In this document: in pieces, positions 21,462 through 32,659 of the stretch
How positions within the stretch are numbered: position 1 is the stretch's first letter
How the letters are laid out: each line of letters starts with the position of its first letter
NCBI GenBank assembly: GCA_027924585.1
Contig: BSBM01001026.1
Coordinates: 1,230,501-1,294,500, forward strand
Source: Larix kaempferi
Taxonomy: Eukaryota; Streptophyta; Pinopsida; Pinales; Pinaceae
Direction: 5' to 3'
DNA length: 64,000 nucleotides
The notes under the pieces: generated by a model
What the model was told of the DNA's origin: nothing
Seen by the model: only the letters and a program-made list of their open reading frames with translations
The model's database searches: none
Program-made: the position numbers and the translations under genes

Positions 21462-22768
21462 AAGAGTTCCTAGATAGTTATAGATTTGCTTATCGAAATC
21501 CTAGTTTTGTTTCCATTCACTAGCTCCTTCGAAAGAATTGTTTTAAATGGATTTATGACTTTGCATGAGAAGTGTTTGAAGAAACGTTTAAATGAGTTAT
21601 ACCTCTGATAATACTAATAATACATGGTATTTAGAGTTGTAATTTCTTCTGCATGACTCTGCAAATTGTTTATGCATTTATCTTACTTGATTCATCAATT
21701 TCTAGCCAATATGGAGAAGTAGATTTAGCTAGTTTGATGAATTAATAAGAGGGTTGTTTATGAGCAGAAAGCTACATCCATTTGGATTTAGTTGACCTTT
21801 GATATGATTTCCATAAGATAAAGTATTCAATATTTTCTTATTGTTTTGCATTTGGAAACTAGAAACGAAAACTAGCTTCAAATCGGTGGAAATTGGTAAC
21901 TAGTTTGTAGATTGAATCTATGTTTTCGTAATTTTTGGAATTTACAGCCATATGCTCTGTTTTTGGTACTTTAATTTTTTTTTAGAATTATATTTTCCAT
22001 ATATTTACCCTCGCCTCTGTGTGCTCTGGAACTCAATACAATTGATTGGGTTAAATTCCTAGCAGTGTTTATTAACTAGTTGCACTGATTTAGCTTGAAA
22101 GAATCATCATTTATGTGAAGGGATATGACCTGAAAATGAAACTTTATTTGGTTGTATGTGAATTATTAAATATATATTTAATTTATGTAGTTTCACTTTT
22201 TGGTTCATTGGCATGGTTGTGTGTTGAATTCATGAAAGACTAGTTGTTAGTGTTAAATACTAGTAAACTAGTCTTGTGGAGTCGTTTTCGTAATTGCTTT
22301 GTTTAATTTATTGGAAAATGATATTTAGGCCTTATTTACATGATATTAGGTGTTAATTATCCATTGGGATTGATAAATGATTATTATGTGATAAACAAAT
22401 GAAGTTATGTTAAGTGTCGTCAATTATGCACTAAGTGTCGCAATTAATACACTAATTACTAGTTAATCATGATTAAGTGAAAATGTCATTTTAAGGTGCA
22501 AGTAACCCGTGTTATGTCTTGGGATGAATGCATAATGATTTTATATAGTGTTGGATAATATTTCCCAACCTTGGTTCAATTTTCTTGATCAATTATGAAA
22601 ATTATTTTAATTTATTTGGAATTATCGATATTTTGTCATAATTAAATTGTAGAAAAAGAAAATAAATATTTATAAAATTATTCCGTTGTGCTAAAATATT
22701 ATAAATAGACCTATAGAGATAATTATATTTCCCTAAGACTTTTTGATATCCTCGAGGGACATTACAGG

Positions 22769-22780
22769 TGGTATCGGAGC
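22769..22780 (+). promoter_or_regulatory. Primer binding site, initiator-Met type
   Basis: TGGTATCGGAGC begins two nucleotides after the LTR end. It differs by one base from the common TGGTATCAGAGC complementary to initiator tRNA-Met. Confidence 0.85.
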
Positions 22781-23220
22781 TACAGTTACAACACTGCGGC
22801 TGTTGGGCCTATTGGTCGCTTTAAATTTGTTTTGTTGAATGAAATGCCAATGTTGCCTTTGTGAAAACCAAAATCAATACATTAATATATTTGTGAAATG
22901 TGAAATTATATTATCTTTTTTAATACTTATAATATGTCTAGAAGAGATATATCATTTTATGTGTGTGTTTTAGCTTAATTAATTGAAAACTAGCTTAGTA
23001 TGCCTTGTTCCTTTTAAATTGGAAAATTAATTATTGTTTGGGAAATTGAATAAATTAAATAATGGAATATTAAAAAAAATTAGAATGAACACCTTGCACC
23101 TCTCAATAGGTAGGTAAACCCAAAATATACCTAGCAAAGAAAACAGTAGATGATGGAGGAGAAACAAACAACACGTTATGGTCTTGAGGAGGAAGGAGGG
23201 GAAGTAGCTCATCCTTAGAT

Positions 23221-24213
23221 ATGGAAGACTCGGTTAGGAAGTGTAATGAAAAGATTGCTCACCATAAAGAACAAATAATGAATGAACTGAAAACCTTAAG
23301 AACTACCGAAGTCAAGACAGAAAAGAGAAGCAGGAAAGCTTATTCCAATATGGACTTTCCATCAGACAGTTATTGCACACCTCCCTTGAGAAAAAGAGGT
23401 AGAAGTCCAGAGAGTAGTCCAAACTGTTATTCAGAAGACCATAGTAGTAGAAGGAGAAGAAGGTGTGACCAGGATCATTTGATGGGATAATTAATAAATA
23501 TAAAACCTCCGACCTTCAATGGTGAAATTAAGCAAGGAGAAGAAGAAGAAGCATGGTTGATAGAACTCATAAACGTTTTCCAAATGCATCATTATTCACC
23601 AAACATGGAAGCAAGAATAGCTATTTATCATTTGTAGGGAAGGAATTCTATTTGGTTGGAACATCTGACTAAATTGAAATACATTGACGAGAGTAATATC
23701 ACTTGGAGAAATTTTAAAAAGTATTTTCAACAAGAATACCTTTTAGAACGATACTACAATAACAAGATGGAAGAGTTATTTGAGCTTAGGTTGGGAAGTA
23801 TCACTATCGAAGCATATGAGAAGAGATTCCGTGAACTTTTAAGTTATGAAGATTACATAAAATATGATAAAGTCAAGATCCAAAGGTTTCTAAATGGGTT
23901 GCTAACTTTTTATAAAGACAAAATTCAGTATGACATGCCAAAAAATCCGAGGGAAGTGATTTGGAAAGCAAAGCATTTGTATAAACTGGATAGAAGTAAT
24001 GAACACAAAAAATGGAATGATAAGAATAACATCAAGAAGAACAAAGAAAGAAAGGATTCCAACCTCCTGTAAAAAGAAATGATAATTTCCATAAGCAGAC
24101 AGATTCAAGTAAGAGACCCCCTATTAAGTGTTGGCATTGCAATGAAAATAACTATGCAAGGAATTGTCCACATAAAAAAGACGAAAACCTCCACAACATT
24201 TAGGAAGAAACAA
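23221..24213 (+). pseudogene. Ty3/gypsy gag remnant
   Basis: Plus-strand frame from ATG 23221 has an N-terminal coiled, charged segment and an Arg/Ser-rich stretch ending near 23488. A second part reads IKPPTFNGE, then LTKLKYIDESNITWRNFKKYF and MEELFELRLGSITIEAYEKR, the capsid region typical of chromovirus-type gypsy gag. A zinc knuckle follows at about 24130 (CWHCNENNYARNC), with Tyr where the zinc-binding His belongs. Stops at 23488, ~23637 and 24070 break it. Gag would form the virus-like particle that packages element RNA; this copy cannot. Confidence 0.8.
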
Positions 24214-24251
24214 TAGGTGATGTTGGTAAGACTCGGACAATCTATGCATAT

Positions 24252-25214
24252 TTGGAAGGTAGTCGAGTAGATCATCAGTCTCGCATGATTGAAGTAGCAG
24301 GTAAGATTGGTAACAAAATTGTGTCTATTTTAATTGATTCAGGAGCTAGTAACAATTATATTGAACCTAGTTTAGTTCTGGATTGTTCTCTTAAGAAAAG
24401 AAACCTTGAAGTAGTAGGCCTTATACAGTTGGCAACTGGAACCAAAAGGAAAGTCACATAAATAGTAAGACAGTGTCCCTTGGATATGAATGGTTTAAAT
24501 ACCTTTGCGTATTTGAATATTATTCCTTTAGGCTCTTATGATACTTTGATTGGTATGGACTGGTTGACCACACACCATGCTATTTTGAATTGCTATAGTA
24601 AAACTTATATATGTTTGTATGAGAAGGGAAACAAAGTAATGGTTAAAGGAATACATAGACCAACATCTTTAAGACAAGTTATGACCTTACGGTTAAATAA
24701 ATGTTTTAGAAAAGGATGTTAGGTTTATGCAACACACAAAGAAGAATCAAAGGAAAAAGAACCTCAGTTATAGGATTACCCAATATTACAGGAATTTGAA
24801 GATATATTTCAAGAGATACCTGGAATGTCTCCTAAAAGAGATATAGACTTTACTATTGATCTCGCACCCGGTACAGTTCCTTCGTCTAAGGTCCCTTATA
24901 GAATGAGTACTTCTGAATTGAAAGAGTTATAGATGTAGTTAGAGGAATTGTTAAAGAAAGTTTATGTCAAGCATAGTGTCTCACCTTGGAGAGCGCCGGT
25001 TTTGTTTGTCAGGAAGAAAGATGGTAATTTGAGACCTTGTATAGATTACAGGCAGTTAAATAAAGCAACTATCAAGACTAATTACCCTCTACTGAGAAGT
25101 GATGACTTATTCGATCAGTTGAGAGGAGCTACAGTGTTCTCAAAGATAGATCTCAAGTCAAGTTATCATCAAGTCAGGATTAAGGAAGAAAACATCAGTA
25201 AGACAACTTTTAGG
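24252..25214 (+). pseudogene. Ty3/gypsy protease and truncated reverse transcriptase
   Basis: The protease active-site motif LIDSGASNNYI is at about 24330-24362, followed by GSYDTLIGMDWL (~24535), a typical retropepsin C-terminal motif. A linker leads to the reverse-transcriptase start: [15 protein letters not shown] (~24980), [13 protein letters not shown] (~25035), then [15 protein letters not shown] (~25135). The protein ends at KTTFRT (~25214), well before the YVDD catalytic motif, and unrelated DNA follows. Stops at 24459, 24720, ~24770 and ~24930 confirm it is dead. Motifs point to a Ty3/gypsy (Metaviridae-type) element. Confidence 0.85.
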
Positions 25215-25239
25215 ACAAGCCTGCTATCTTAGGTAGGGT

Positions 25240-26440
25240 GTGTAGATAGGGGATGGTGGTATACACCCTATTATGTGTGAGGCCAACTCCCCTAATTGAA
25301 CCATATTTTGCTACCATCTTTTAATTTCTTCATCCCTTTCGGTCGATTCCTCCATGTAGTTTCCCTCTAGTTGGGTCAATTTATCCTTTATCTCTTTGTT
25401 GCCTTCTCTAAGTTTGCAATTTTTTTCCTATTAATGGCTACAGTACCCAAAGACCTTCTCTTTTTCAAAATTTCATTGCATTTTGGTCGGTATTCACTAA
25501 TATACACTGCTTTGAATTGAAAGAATCCAACTTCTTCCATGCATATATTTAAACTTCCAAGTATCTAATCTACCCTTCTAACTACTCAATTATTTCAATT
25601 AAAGCAAGGGAAGAGGGAAGTTCTTCGGTCATTACCTAGCAAGTTGAATCTGATTTGATGACTGTGACTGTCGCTTTCCCATCCTTTCCTCTGTCCGTCA
25701 TGTTGTTGAGTTCAATAACTCTCGAAAAAGAGCCGGAGGGTTCACCCGTGCTAAAATAATTGCTCTATGCTTGACGCCTCTGCTTCGACCTTCTTCTTTT
25801 CTGCTTTCCTTCTTCTTCTAATTGCTGCTGAATATATTGATAACCACCAGACAAACCGATGAATTATTGTATTAATCCCCCCCAATTTTCATTAGGACGC
25901 TGTTGAGTAAATGCATCTTTCACCAATAGAAATATCAATCTGTGATGTGCCAATTTATTCTTCTTTCCTTCTTGAACGTGAGCTGCTACCTCTTGAAGAT
26001 CATGCATAAGTTAGAATGACAAGTTCATTCTGCGATTCCTCCTCAAATGTGAGAGGAAATAGAAGTGATATGTCATACACAAGGAACAGAGTCCATTACA
26101 TGTCAAATTCGTAATGTGATACAGAGTGTCATCCCATGACTTTCGTAGTGATGTGCGTGTAATTCCCTCGTCAAATAAAACTCCCCGGGCATTTGTGGAC
26201 TCAATCCTTTCCTTGTACCAGCACTTTCCTTCTGCAATCATCCCAGTGGCTCTGGAGATAGTTTCTTCATTTACTGGAATCTATACTCCTTTTATTTGGG
26301 TGACCTTGTCTCTAAGGTTTTGTGCAAATTCTTCAGCCAATGTAGGACTATTGTCTTGCATCTGTTCAAAGAACTGTAAGTATTTAAAAGAAAGTATGGG
26401 TGGTTACTTAAACAAGCAGGGCTAATCTCAGCAGTAGTAA
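25240..26440 (-). pseudogene. Unrecognised family, copy B: N-terminal half
   Basis: On the minus strand from about 26430, FFEQMQDNSPTLAEEFA aligns with copy A's FFSKFRGHNEDVTKEFA. Then VNEETISRATGM and GKCWYKERI align with the GLP..GERWFK region, and LTCNGLCSLCMTYHFYFL with MNLSF aligns with LTFEGRYSLVFLYHIQLL with MNIPY. Further down (25500-25330) a charged coiled-coil segment resembles copy A's. Identity is low but the order and spacing agree. Stops (for example TAG after IKGV) and frame changes show it is a pseudogene. It abuts the truncated gypsy reverse transcriptase. Confidence 0.55.
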
Positions 26441-27959
26441 TCCATGATAATGTGTAGGTTTTTCATATTCTTGGATAGACAGGATGGCTTCAATTCTTCA
26501 AATGCATAAAAGAACACTAGTGTTACAATGGTGGATGAATTTGCTATAAATTTTTAGGTAGAAAGATCGAGGATAAATGGATTGGAGATAAAATTGACAG
26601 AGGAAATTATTTCTTAGGTTATAGGATTATCGATGGAAGGTCAGAGATGATTTAAAGAGTGAATTGAATATTCCAGAGAAAAGGATTCCTTCTTTAAAGA
26701 CAATGAATATGTACAAGATACATGGAAAGGCAAAAAATAACTCACTGCCTCAACCCTGGGGATACTTTTTGTAGCATATTATTAACTACTTTAATTGTGA
26801 AGGGCATTCATCCCTGTGCATGGCCTACCAATTATGTTTTCTTACCCATCTGGGAAGAGGCTTAAAATATTACATCCATTTTTTATTATTGCAGTCACTC
26901 CAAGCAATGGCAGGGAAACACCAGGTGGGAAAGTAAAACCATTTGTCTTATCAAAATTTTTTATTATTATTTTTTTTTTTATTATTGATGGAGGATGCAT
27001 TCCACCGCAACCAACCACAAAGTAGCCGGGAGGAATCTACAGAGCAACAATCTGTAAATTAAAAAGGAGATGTATATAGAATAGATATTGATACCCAAGT
27101 CGAAGGGTTTTTCCCTATTACAGAGCAACATCTTTAATCAATACATGAGTAAACCTTTTGGGAGGTTATAAAAAGGAGAAATAGGTTCAAGATTAAATCT
27201 GCAGCTGGGTAATCTTTCCACAGCACTTGACAACCTAATAAACATATGAAAATATAAATAGAGGAATAAAATGTAAAAACTAAAAACAACATAAGTATAT
27301 CTTCCAATAACACAAGGAGCAGCCACACCAGTTAGCGAAAGGGAGGAAACCTGTTGGGTAAATTTAGAGACAAACTTTACTCTTTCTTCTTATTGGGACG
27401 AAAAGTTGCAATAGTTGAATAAAAATGAAACCAAATGAATCTTGAACGTAATGAATGGAGGAACATTGCTTCTTCCCATCAAGAGGCCTTGGAGAATCAC
27501 ACCAAGCAGTTAAAGTGGGTGAAAGAAAAATCTATTGAATGTCATCATTAACAGCAAGGTACCATATCATTCTGAAGGAAACAACTATAGGAAAGTGAGA
27601 AGAGGCACAAAAGGGAATTAAAAGAGAAAGAAGAGTAAATTAAAAAAATAAAAAGAATAAATTAATGAAATATTTTGAATTAGTTGTTGAATTACTCAAT
27701 TGTCGACCCCCATCTCCATTTTATGCGTTTTATTTGAAAGAACAATAAATTCACATGCAAGTAGATTATCTTATTTCTGATTTTCCATTCGATCTCAAGG
27801 GAACTGAGAAAGCATTTATAAGATGTATTTATCCAGTATTCATGAGAGACAAAATCTAATTTGTGATATCTACTTACATAACTTTTATTGCCAACCAACA
27901 CTGTATGGAACCCTATCATTTTGTGGGTGACATTAATTTGAGGGCTTTTCAATCCTATT
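26441..27959. other. No recognisable gene
   Basis: AT-rich, with a T-run near 26965-26985. Short frames such as 27692-27952 (minus) and the overlapping pair at 27134-27328 have no recognisable homology. Confidence 0.35.
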
Positions 27960-28373
27960 TACAGAATTAAATTCAGGGAGACAAGGAAATAAAGTCTTAT
28001 AGAGAGATTGAACTCATTGAACCTTTATGGGTTCATCTAGACGTTTCCTTTTTAACTAATATACTCAAAGAAAATCATTAGAGGATTTCACATCCTCACA
28101 TTGGCAAGGTAATCCACCAGGAACAGTCTGCAGCAGTGGAGGAATTCATTTATTTTTATAATAAGTTCACAAAGGATGTTGTAGAGTTACCAGGATAGGT
28201 GGAATGAGCTCATTGAAGAGCTCAAGAGAAAGGAACCTCATTATTCACCAAATATTCACAATTATCTTTACCGTAGCAGAGTGTATATCACTTTTGTTAA
28301 TGAGTTTACAGTGCGTTGGATTGCTCTTAGGTTCTATACACCATTGTTTATATTTCTTGTGCCTAACTGAAGG
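27960..28373 (+). pseudogene. Unrecognised family, copy C: C-terminal region
   Basis: On the plus strand, VEEFIYFYNKFTKDVVELPG (~28135-28195) is followed, in a frame entered near 28199, by WNELIEELKRKEPHYSP and SRVYITFVNEFTVRWIALRF, ending at a stop near 28373. The last block aligns with copy A's SRTSLYVNFVRR...TQWLGLRF, conserving the Arg-Ser, Tyr, Phe-Val, Trp and Leu-Arg-Phe positions. This supports membership of the same family on the opposite strand to copies A and B. Stops within the block make it a pseudogene. Function is unknown. Confidence 0.5.
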
Positions 28374-28566
28374 AGTGTTCTTATTCTTTATAAAAACAAA
28401 GCAGTTAATAAATGAAAAAAGCACAGTAGTAGTGATATATTTTCATGCAACAAACAGGTCCACCAAATTGCTTCCTTCCAAAATAAAGATTTCCTGTGTA
28501 CATATAACAACTAGCACTATCTGATTTTTATTCTGATTGAAGTAGTACACAAGGGACGTGCAATCG

Positions 28567-28722
28567 TAACACTTGTTTAGTTACCAGTGAGGGCCTCTCC
28601 ACCCCTAAGAACATAGAGACTCCATCTAAACAAAAATGAAGACGGACAAAAATCACAACACTTGTATAGTTTACAGTGAGGACCTCTCCACCCCTAAGAA
28701 CATATAGACTCCATCTGATATT
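28567..28722 (+). repeat. Two ~70-bp direct repeats
   Basis: AACACTTGTTTAG or AACACTTGTATAG, then CAGTGAGG, CCTCTCCACCCCTAAGAACA and AGACTCCATCT occur twice, at about 28567-28631 and 28660-28721. Confidence 0.75.
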
Positions 28723-29399
28723 TGGTTTCCGAGCATCGGACAGTTCATTGAATAACAATGCTAAACCTATCACATATATTATTATTTTTTTAAAATTTTA
28801 AGAGGTTATAAGTCATTCCAAAAGAAAAATTATTCTACATTTCACATTAACACCCAATTTAAATATTCATATTACTAGAAAAGATGTAAACTCTCTCGAG
28901 ATTGGAACCAAGATAGATATGCCTTCACTCCTTTCATATGTAAGGGGAAGTGGCCTGCATAATCACACGTTGGCTCAATGATGTATACACCTTGAGGTAA
29001 AAATAAATTATTTATTGTCCAACCACAAAATACAAGATGCAATTTATTAAAACAAATTACTTAAATACTCACAATCACCAAATTTATGCCAATTGTATTT
29101 TTTTATGCTTTTTTATTGCACCGAGTGAAACAAGGTGCTCTACAGCTCAGTATGAGGGAGATGTTGTAACATGTGTGAGTTTGTCGAGTTTGTCAAGTGT
29201 AGTGTGTTTGTTGAGTTTGTCGAGTAACATAACAAAATAATAACAAAATATAATTTCAAATATTGTTTGGTCGGCCATTAATAATAAAATAGCCTAGATC
29301 CAAATCCTAGGCTCTATCAAGGGCCAAAAGGGATCAAATCTTCCGAGGTGCAAACCTCTCCTTGAATAGCTCCTTGAGTGCAATAACTAAGCCACCTAA

Positions 29400-29850
29400 T
29401 CCTAAGCTTTAAAGTCTCTAGTTTAAGTCTCATATTTACTTTTTACTTTGTATTATATTTTTTTGTTTATGGCTGACATAATATTTATTACTTTTTACTT
29501 TGTATATTCTCTTTTGTTTACTTTGTATTATTTTGTTACTCTACAAACACTCCACAAACTAGACAAACACTCTAAAGTCTCATAGTTACTTCTTAATTTG
29601 TATTAAAAGTAAAAAGTAAACTCTTTAGTTTAAGTCTCATATTTACTTTTTACTTTGTATTATTCTTTTTTGTTTATGGCTGACATAATATTTACCACCT
29701 AATCATAAGCTCTAAAGTCTCTAGTTTAAGTCTCATATTTACTTTTTACTTTGTATTTTTTTTTTGTTTATGGCCGACATAATATTTATTACTTTTTACT
29801 TTCTATTATTCTTTTTTGTTTACTTTGTATTATTTTGTTACTTGACAAAC
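29400..29850 (+). repeat. AT-rich imperfect tandem repeats
   Basis: Words TTTAAGTCTCATATTTAC, TTTTTACTTTGTATTAT and GTTTATGGCYGACATAATA recur at 29430, 29630 and 29725, giving irregular units of about 100-200 bp. It looks non-coding. Confidence 0.7.
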
Positions 29851-29936
29851 ACTTGACACAAAAAAGACATGTATTTTCTAAATATTTCTTAAATGAAATC
29901 ATTAACTATATAAACAGGCAAGCTATTAACTATATA

Positions 29937-29960
29937 AACGTTACATCACGATGTAACGTT
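29937..29960. repeat. Perfect short palindrome
   Basis: AACGTTACATC and its exact complement GATGTAACGTT separated by AC: an 11-bp stem with a two-base loop. Possibly the excision footprint or end pair of a small element; no function is evident. Confidence 0.6.
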
Positions 29961-30564
29961 TGTTACTAACAAAATAATTAAAAAATTTCATATCGGCTCA
30001 TAAAATAAAAAATTAAATTATGGAAAGTATTTAAAAAAAATCCATGTTGGTTCATAAAATAAAATATTATGAAAAGTAATTAAAAAATAGATGTTTGTTT
30101 ATAAAATAAAAACTTAAAACTTAAACTTGGATGTATCAATCAAGAGAGATCAAATTTCTTGAGTTTAAATTTAAAAAAAAAATACACTTCAAGAAATTGG
30201 ATCCCTCTCCGTGCTTAATAGATACGGGTTTAAGATGGATCTATGCTGGTATGAATGGATCTATGCTGGTATGAAAACAGTTCCAAAATATGTACATAAA
30301 ATCTAATTAGTTGATTATATTCAGAAGGTTGTATATTCCTCACCTTTAATTTGTTGGATTCTGCAACAAGCTTCCCCCATAGTTCAAATTCAAATGAAGG
30401 TTTGACCTACACATTCACAAAATACAAGCATTAATATAAAAACATGATATTTTTGTAGTACTTTGTTATATTTTAAAACCTTTTGTTATATTTTAAAACC
30501 TTAGTAATAATAAAAATGGTGCATGCTTCACAAATCCTCGTAAGGACAGAACTTAACATTTTAT

Positions 30565-31640
30565 TTGAGGGTTTATTATAGTGGGAAATGTATATGTATG
30601 CTTGTTGATACTCTTATATTCCCCAGCATCCTTAATTATATCCTCCCTAAGGTAAATCGTTGGCAACCAATAGTCCTTTTCAGCCCTCCCTTTTATTCTA
30701 AAATTTGCAAGCCTACAAAATTTTCGTTGAGGTTATACAGTGTTATCCTATCTAAAGAATCTACTCTAATCATTTCTCCAATATTATTAAGGGTTTTAGG
30801 GAGAAATTTCCACATCATGGGGTGAAGACCTTCTATTTTTACCTAGTTGGGCCCACTAAACATTTAAAAAACAAGACTTTCCAAATTAGGCTCCCAATCA
30901 ACTGTTTGTACCACAAAAGCTTTACTCCTTGGTGGGATATCTGGGAGTGTGGCTTTGTACCCACACAATCCCTTCCTACCCAATTGGTTGAGGTGTATGT
31001 TCAGAGTCAGATAATATGTTGCATCTTTTAAATGAATAATATGTCATCACATGATCATAAATAACAGGTATTCTAAATTTGCATAATTTTATTTTTGAAA
31101 GTATATGAAACAATCATAATAAACTCTCCATTGACTTGTACTTTTCTTTAACTAATGATATATTTATTATTTTGTGTTCTTGTGAATCTCTTAAATATGA
31201 TATATTCTTTGTTGAATTTGTTTATCTTATTCTATATCTATGTCCTTCAGATGCGAAACAAACTGATTGAACTGCCCAAGAAGCCAAAGAAAGCTCCTTT
31301 CTTCTTGCCATCATTTCCTACACTCTCTAGAGAGAGGATTTTTATCGCTAGCTCTGCGAATGGCGATGGCAATTAAAATGAAACAGGAAATGATAAAACT
31401 ATTACCAAAGAAAGGAGTAAAAAATGTGGAGGAATATCTTTATCATTTATGCAACTTCGACAACCTTGCTCAAAGATCAAAGATTGTAAGTAGAAATTAT
31501 GAAGCATTATTATTTCCCTGTCTTGAAAATTACATGGTAACAGAGAGGGACCTATTGAGTTTAGAGAGAAAAATTATTTCTCCCTTCATACTAATCATTT
31601 ATAATGTTTGCAGTTACAACTATGGTGGAATCCCTTAAGT
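30565..31640 (+). pseudogene. Possible downstream exons of the unrecognised family
   Basis: Two plus-strand frames, 30822-31031 and 31267-31638, have protein-like composition. The first contains FQIRLPIN then SFTPWWDIWECGF, a pattern (Ile/Val-x-Leu-Pro, later Trp-Trp) that I loosely associate with the same conifer-type hypothetical proteins as copies A-C. The second is preceded by TCTATGTCCTTCAG at ~31250, a plausible 3' splice site, and reads PKKGVKNVEEYLYHLCNF. Assignment to copy C is a guess from proximity and strand. Confidence 0.25.
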
Positions 31641-31696
31641 GGTCAATGCTTTAATTTTATTCCCTTTTGGAGCAAACCCTTGATACTGTTTGGGTT

Positions 31697-32659
31697 TGTT
31701 AATGCCTAAAAATCGCACACATGCGACATTTCGGTGATTCATCCAGTAAATAATCATCAAAATAAAGAATGCATCTCACCATAGGTATCCTTAACAGATC
31801 CAAAACACAACATGAGTCCACAAGTACCAAGAAATAGTCAAAACAAAGGGTAGCACGGGTATTACACAGTAGACCCACGCTATAGTGTCGGTTACCTGAA
31901 CAATTCTCATGCTACACCCGCGCAGCTTTTCCTTCGATATTATCGCTACTGTAAAAAATACAGGACCACTCATGCCCAACGACGCATTAAAATCTCAATC
32001 CTCCCCAAGGATCAGAATTCGGCTCCTCACACACTTGGTGGCATTAATGAACCCCCTTGTGTACCTTGGAACTAGTTCATGAAGGAGCAAAGTTCACATT
32101 TGGATCTAGTTGATTGTTGGACACCTCTTGGCCTATAAAAGGAAGCCATTGTCATGCATTTGGTCGAGAGAAATTAAAGCAAGGTTATGTTGTTGGATTT
32201 GAGTTGGAGCTTCCTCATAGCCCACCATTTCCTACCATTGTGAGCATTCCCAAGCTTGCTTGCCACCTACTGTCAAGGGCCAAGTGTTTCTCTCCACATT
32301 TATTCCATCTACTTAGCATTTAGTTTGGACAAGAAAGGCCTCCCTAGGGAATTGTTGGATTCCCTTGAAGCCTTCACTTCCTAGGTGTTGTACAACTATT
32401 CCATTGGGTAATACAAGAGTGCCTTAGCATATCTTTGGTTTTTGTTGGAGTTTTCATCTTTCCCCCATCTCTTTCATTTTATTTTCATCAATATTTTCAT
32501 GTTTGGATGTGAACTACACTAAAAATATCTTGCAGGATCACTTGGAGGAATACCAACCACCATCAAAAGGGGCTCCAAGGACCGAGGTCTTGCAACAACC
32601 TACAAGGCTTAGCCATTCATCAAGTGGAAGAGTGCACTTGTGCAATTTTTTCCATTGCA
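31697..32659 (+). repeat. 5' LTR of the 20.7-kb element
   Basis: 963 bp. Contains a 104-bp stretch (31708-31811) that has no counterpart in the 3' LTR; elsewhere the two align throughout. The final bases read CCATTGCA versus CCATAACA in the 3' copy. Confidence 0.75.
32132..32141 (+). promoter_or_regulatory. TATA box of 5' LTR
   Basis: CCTATAAAAG lies mid-LTR and is conserved at 51865-51874 in the 3' LTR, as expected for the element's own promoter at the U3/R border. Confidence 0.55.

Larger units (their letters stand above)
18701..22766 (+). mobile_element. 5' LTR of Ty3/gypsy element, interrupted
   Basis: The right end is firm: CGAGGGACATTACA at 22766, followed at 22769 by a tRNA-Met primer site. 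The left end is uncertain; TGTAACTCCC at 18701 fits the inverted terminus. Excluding the solo LTR at 19846-21461, this gives an LTR of about 2.4 kb. It has no coding frames and AT-rich blocks such as CTAGTTTTTGGG. If the left edge is wrong, part of 18701-19845 belongs to other DNA. Confidence 0.45.
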
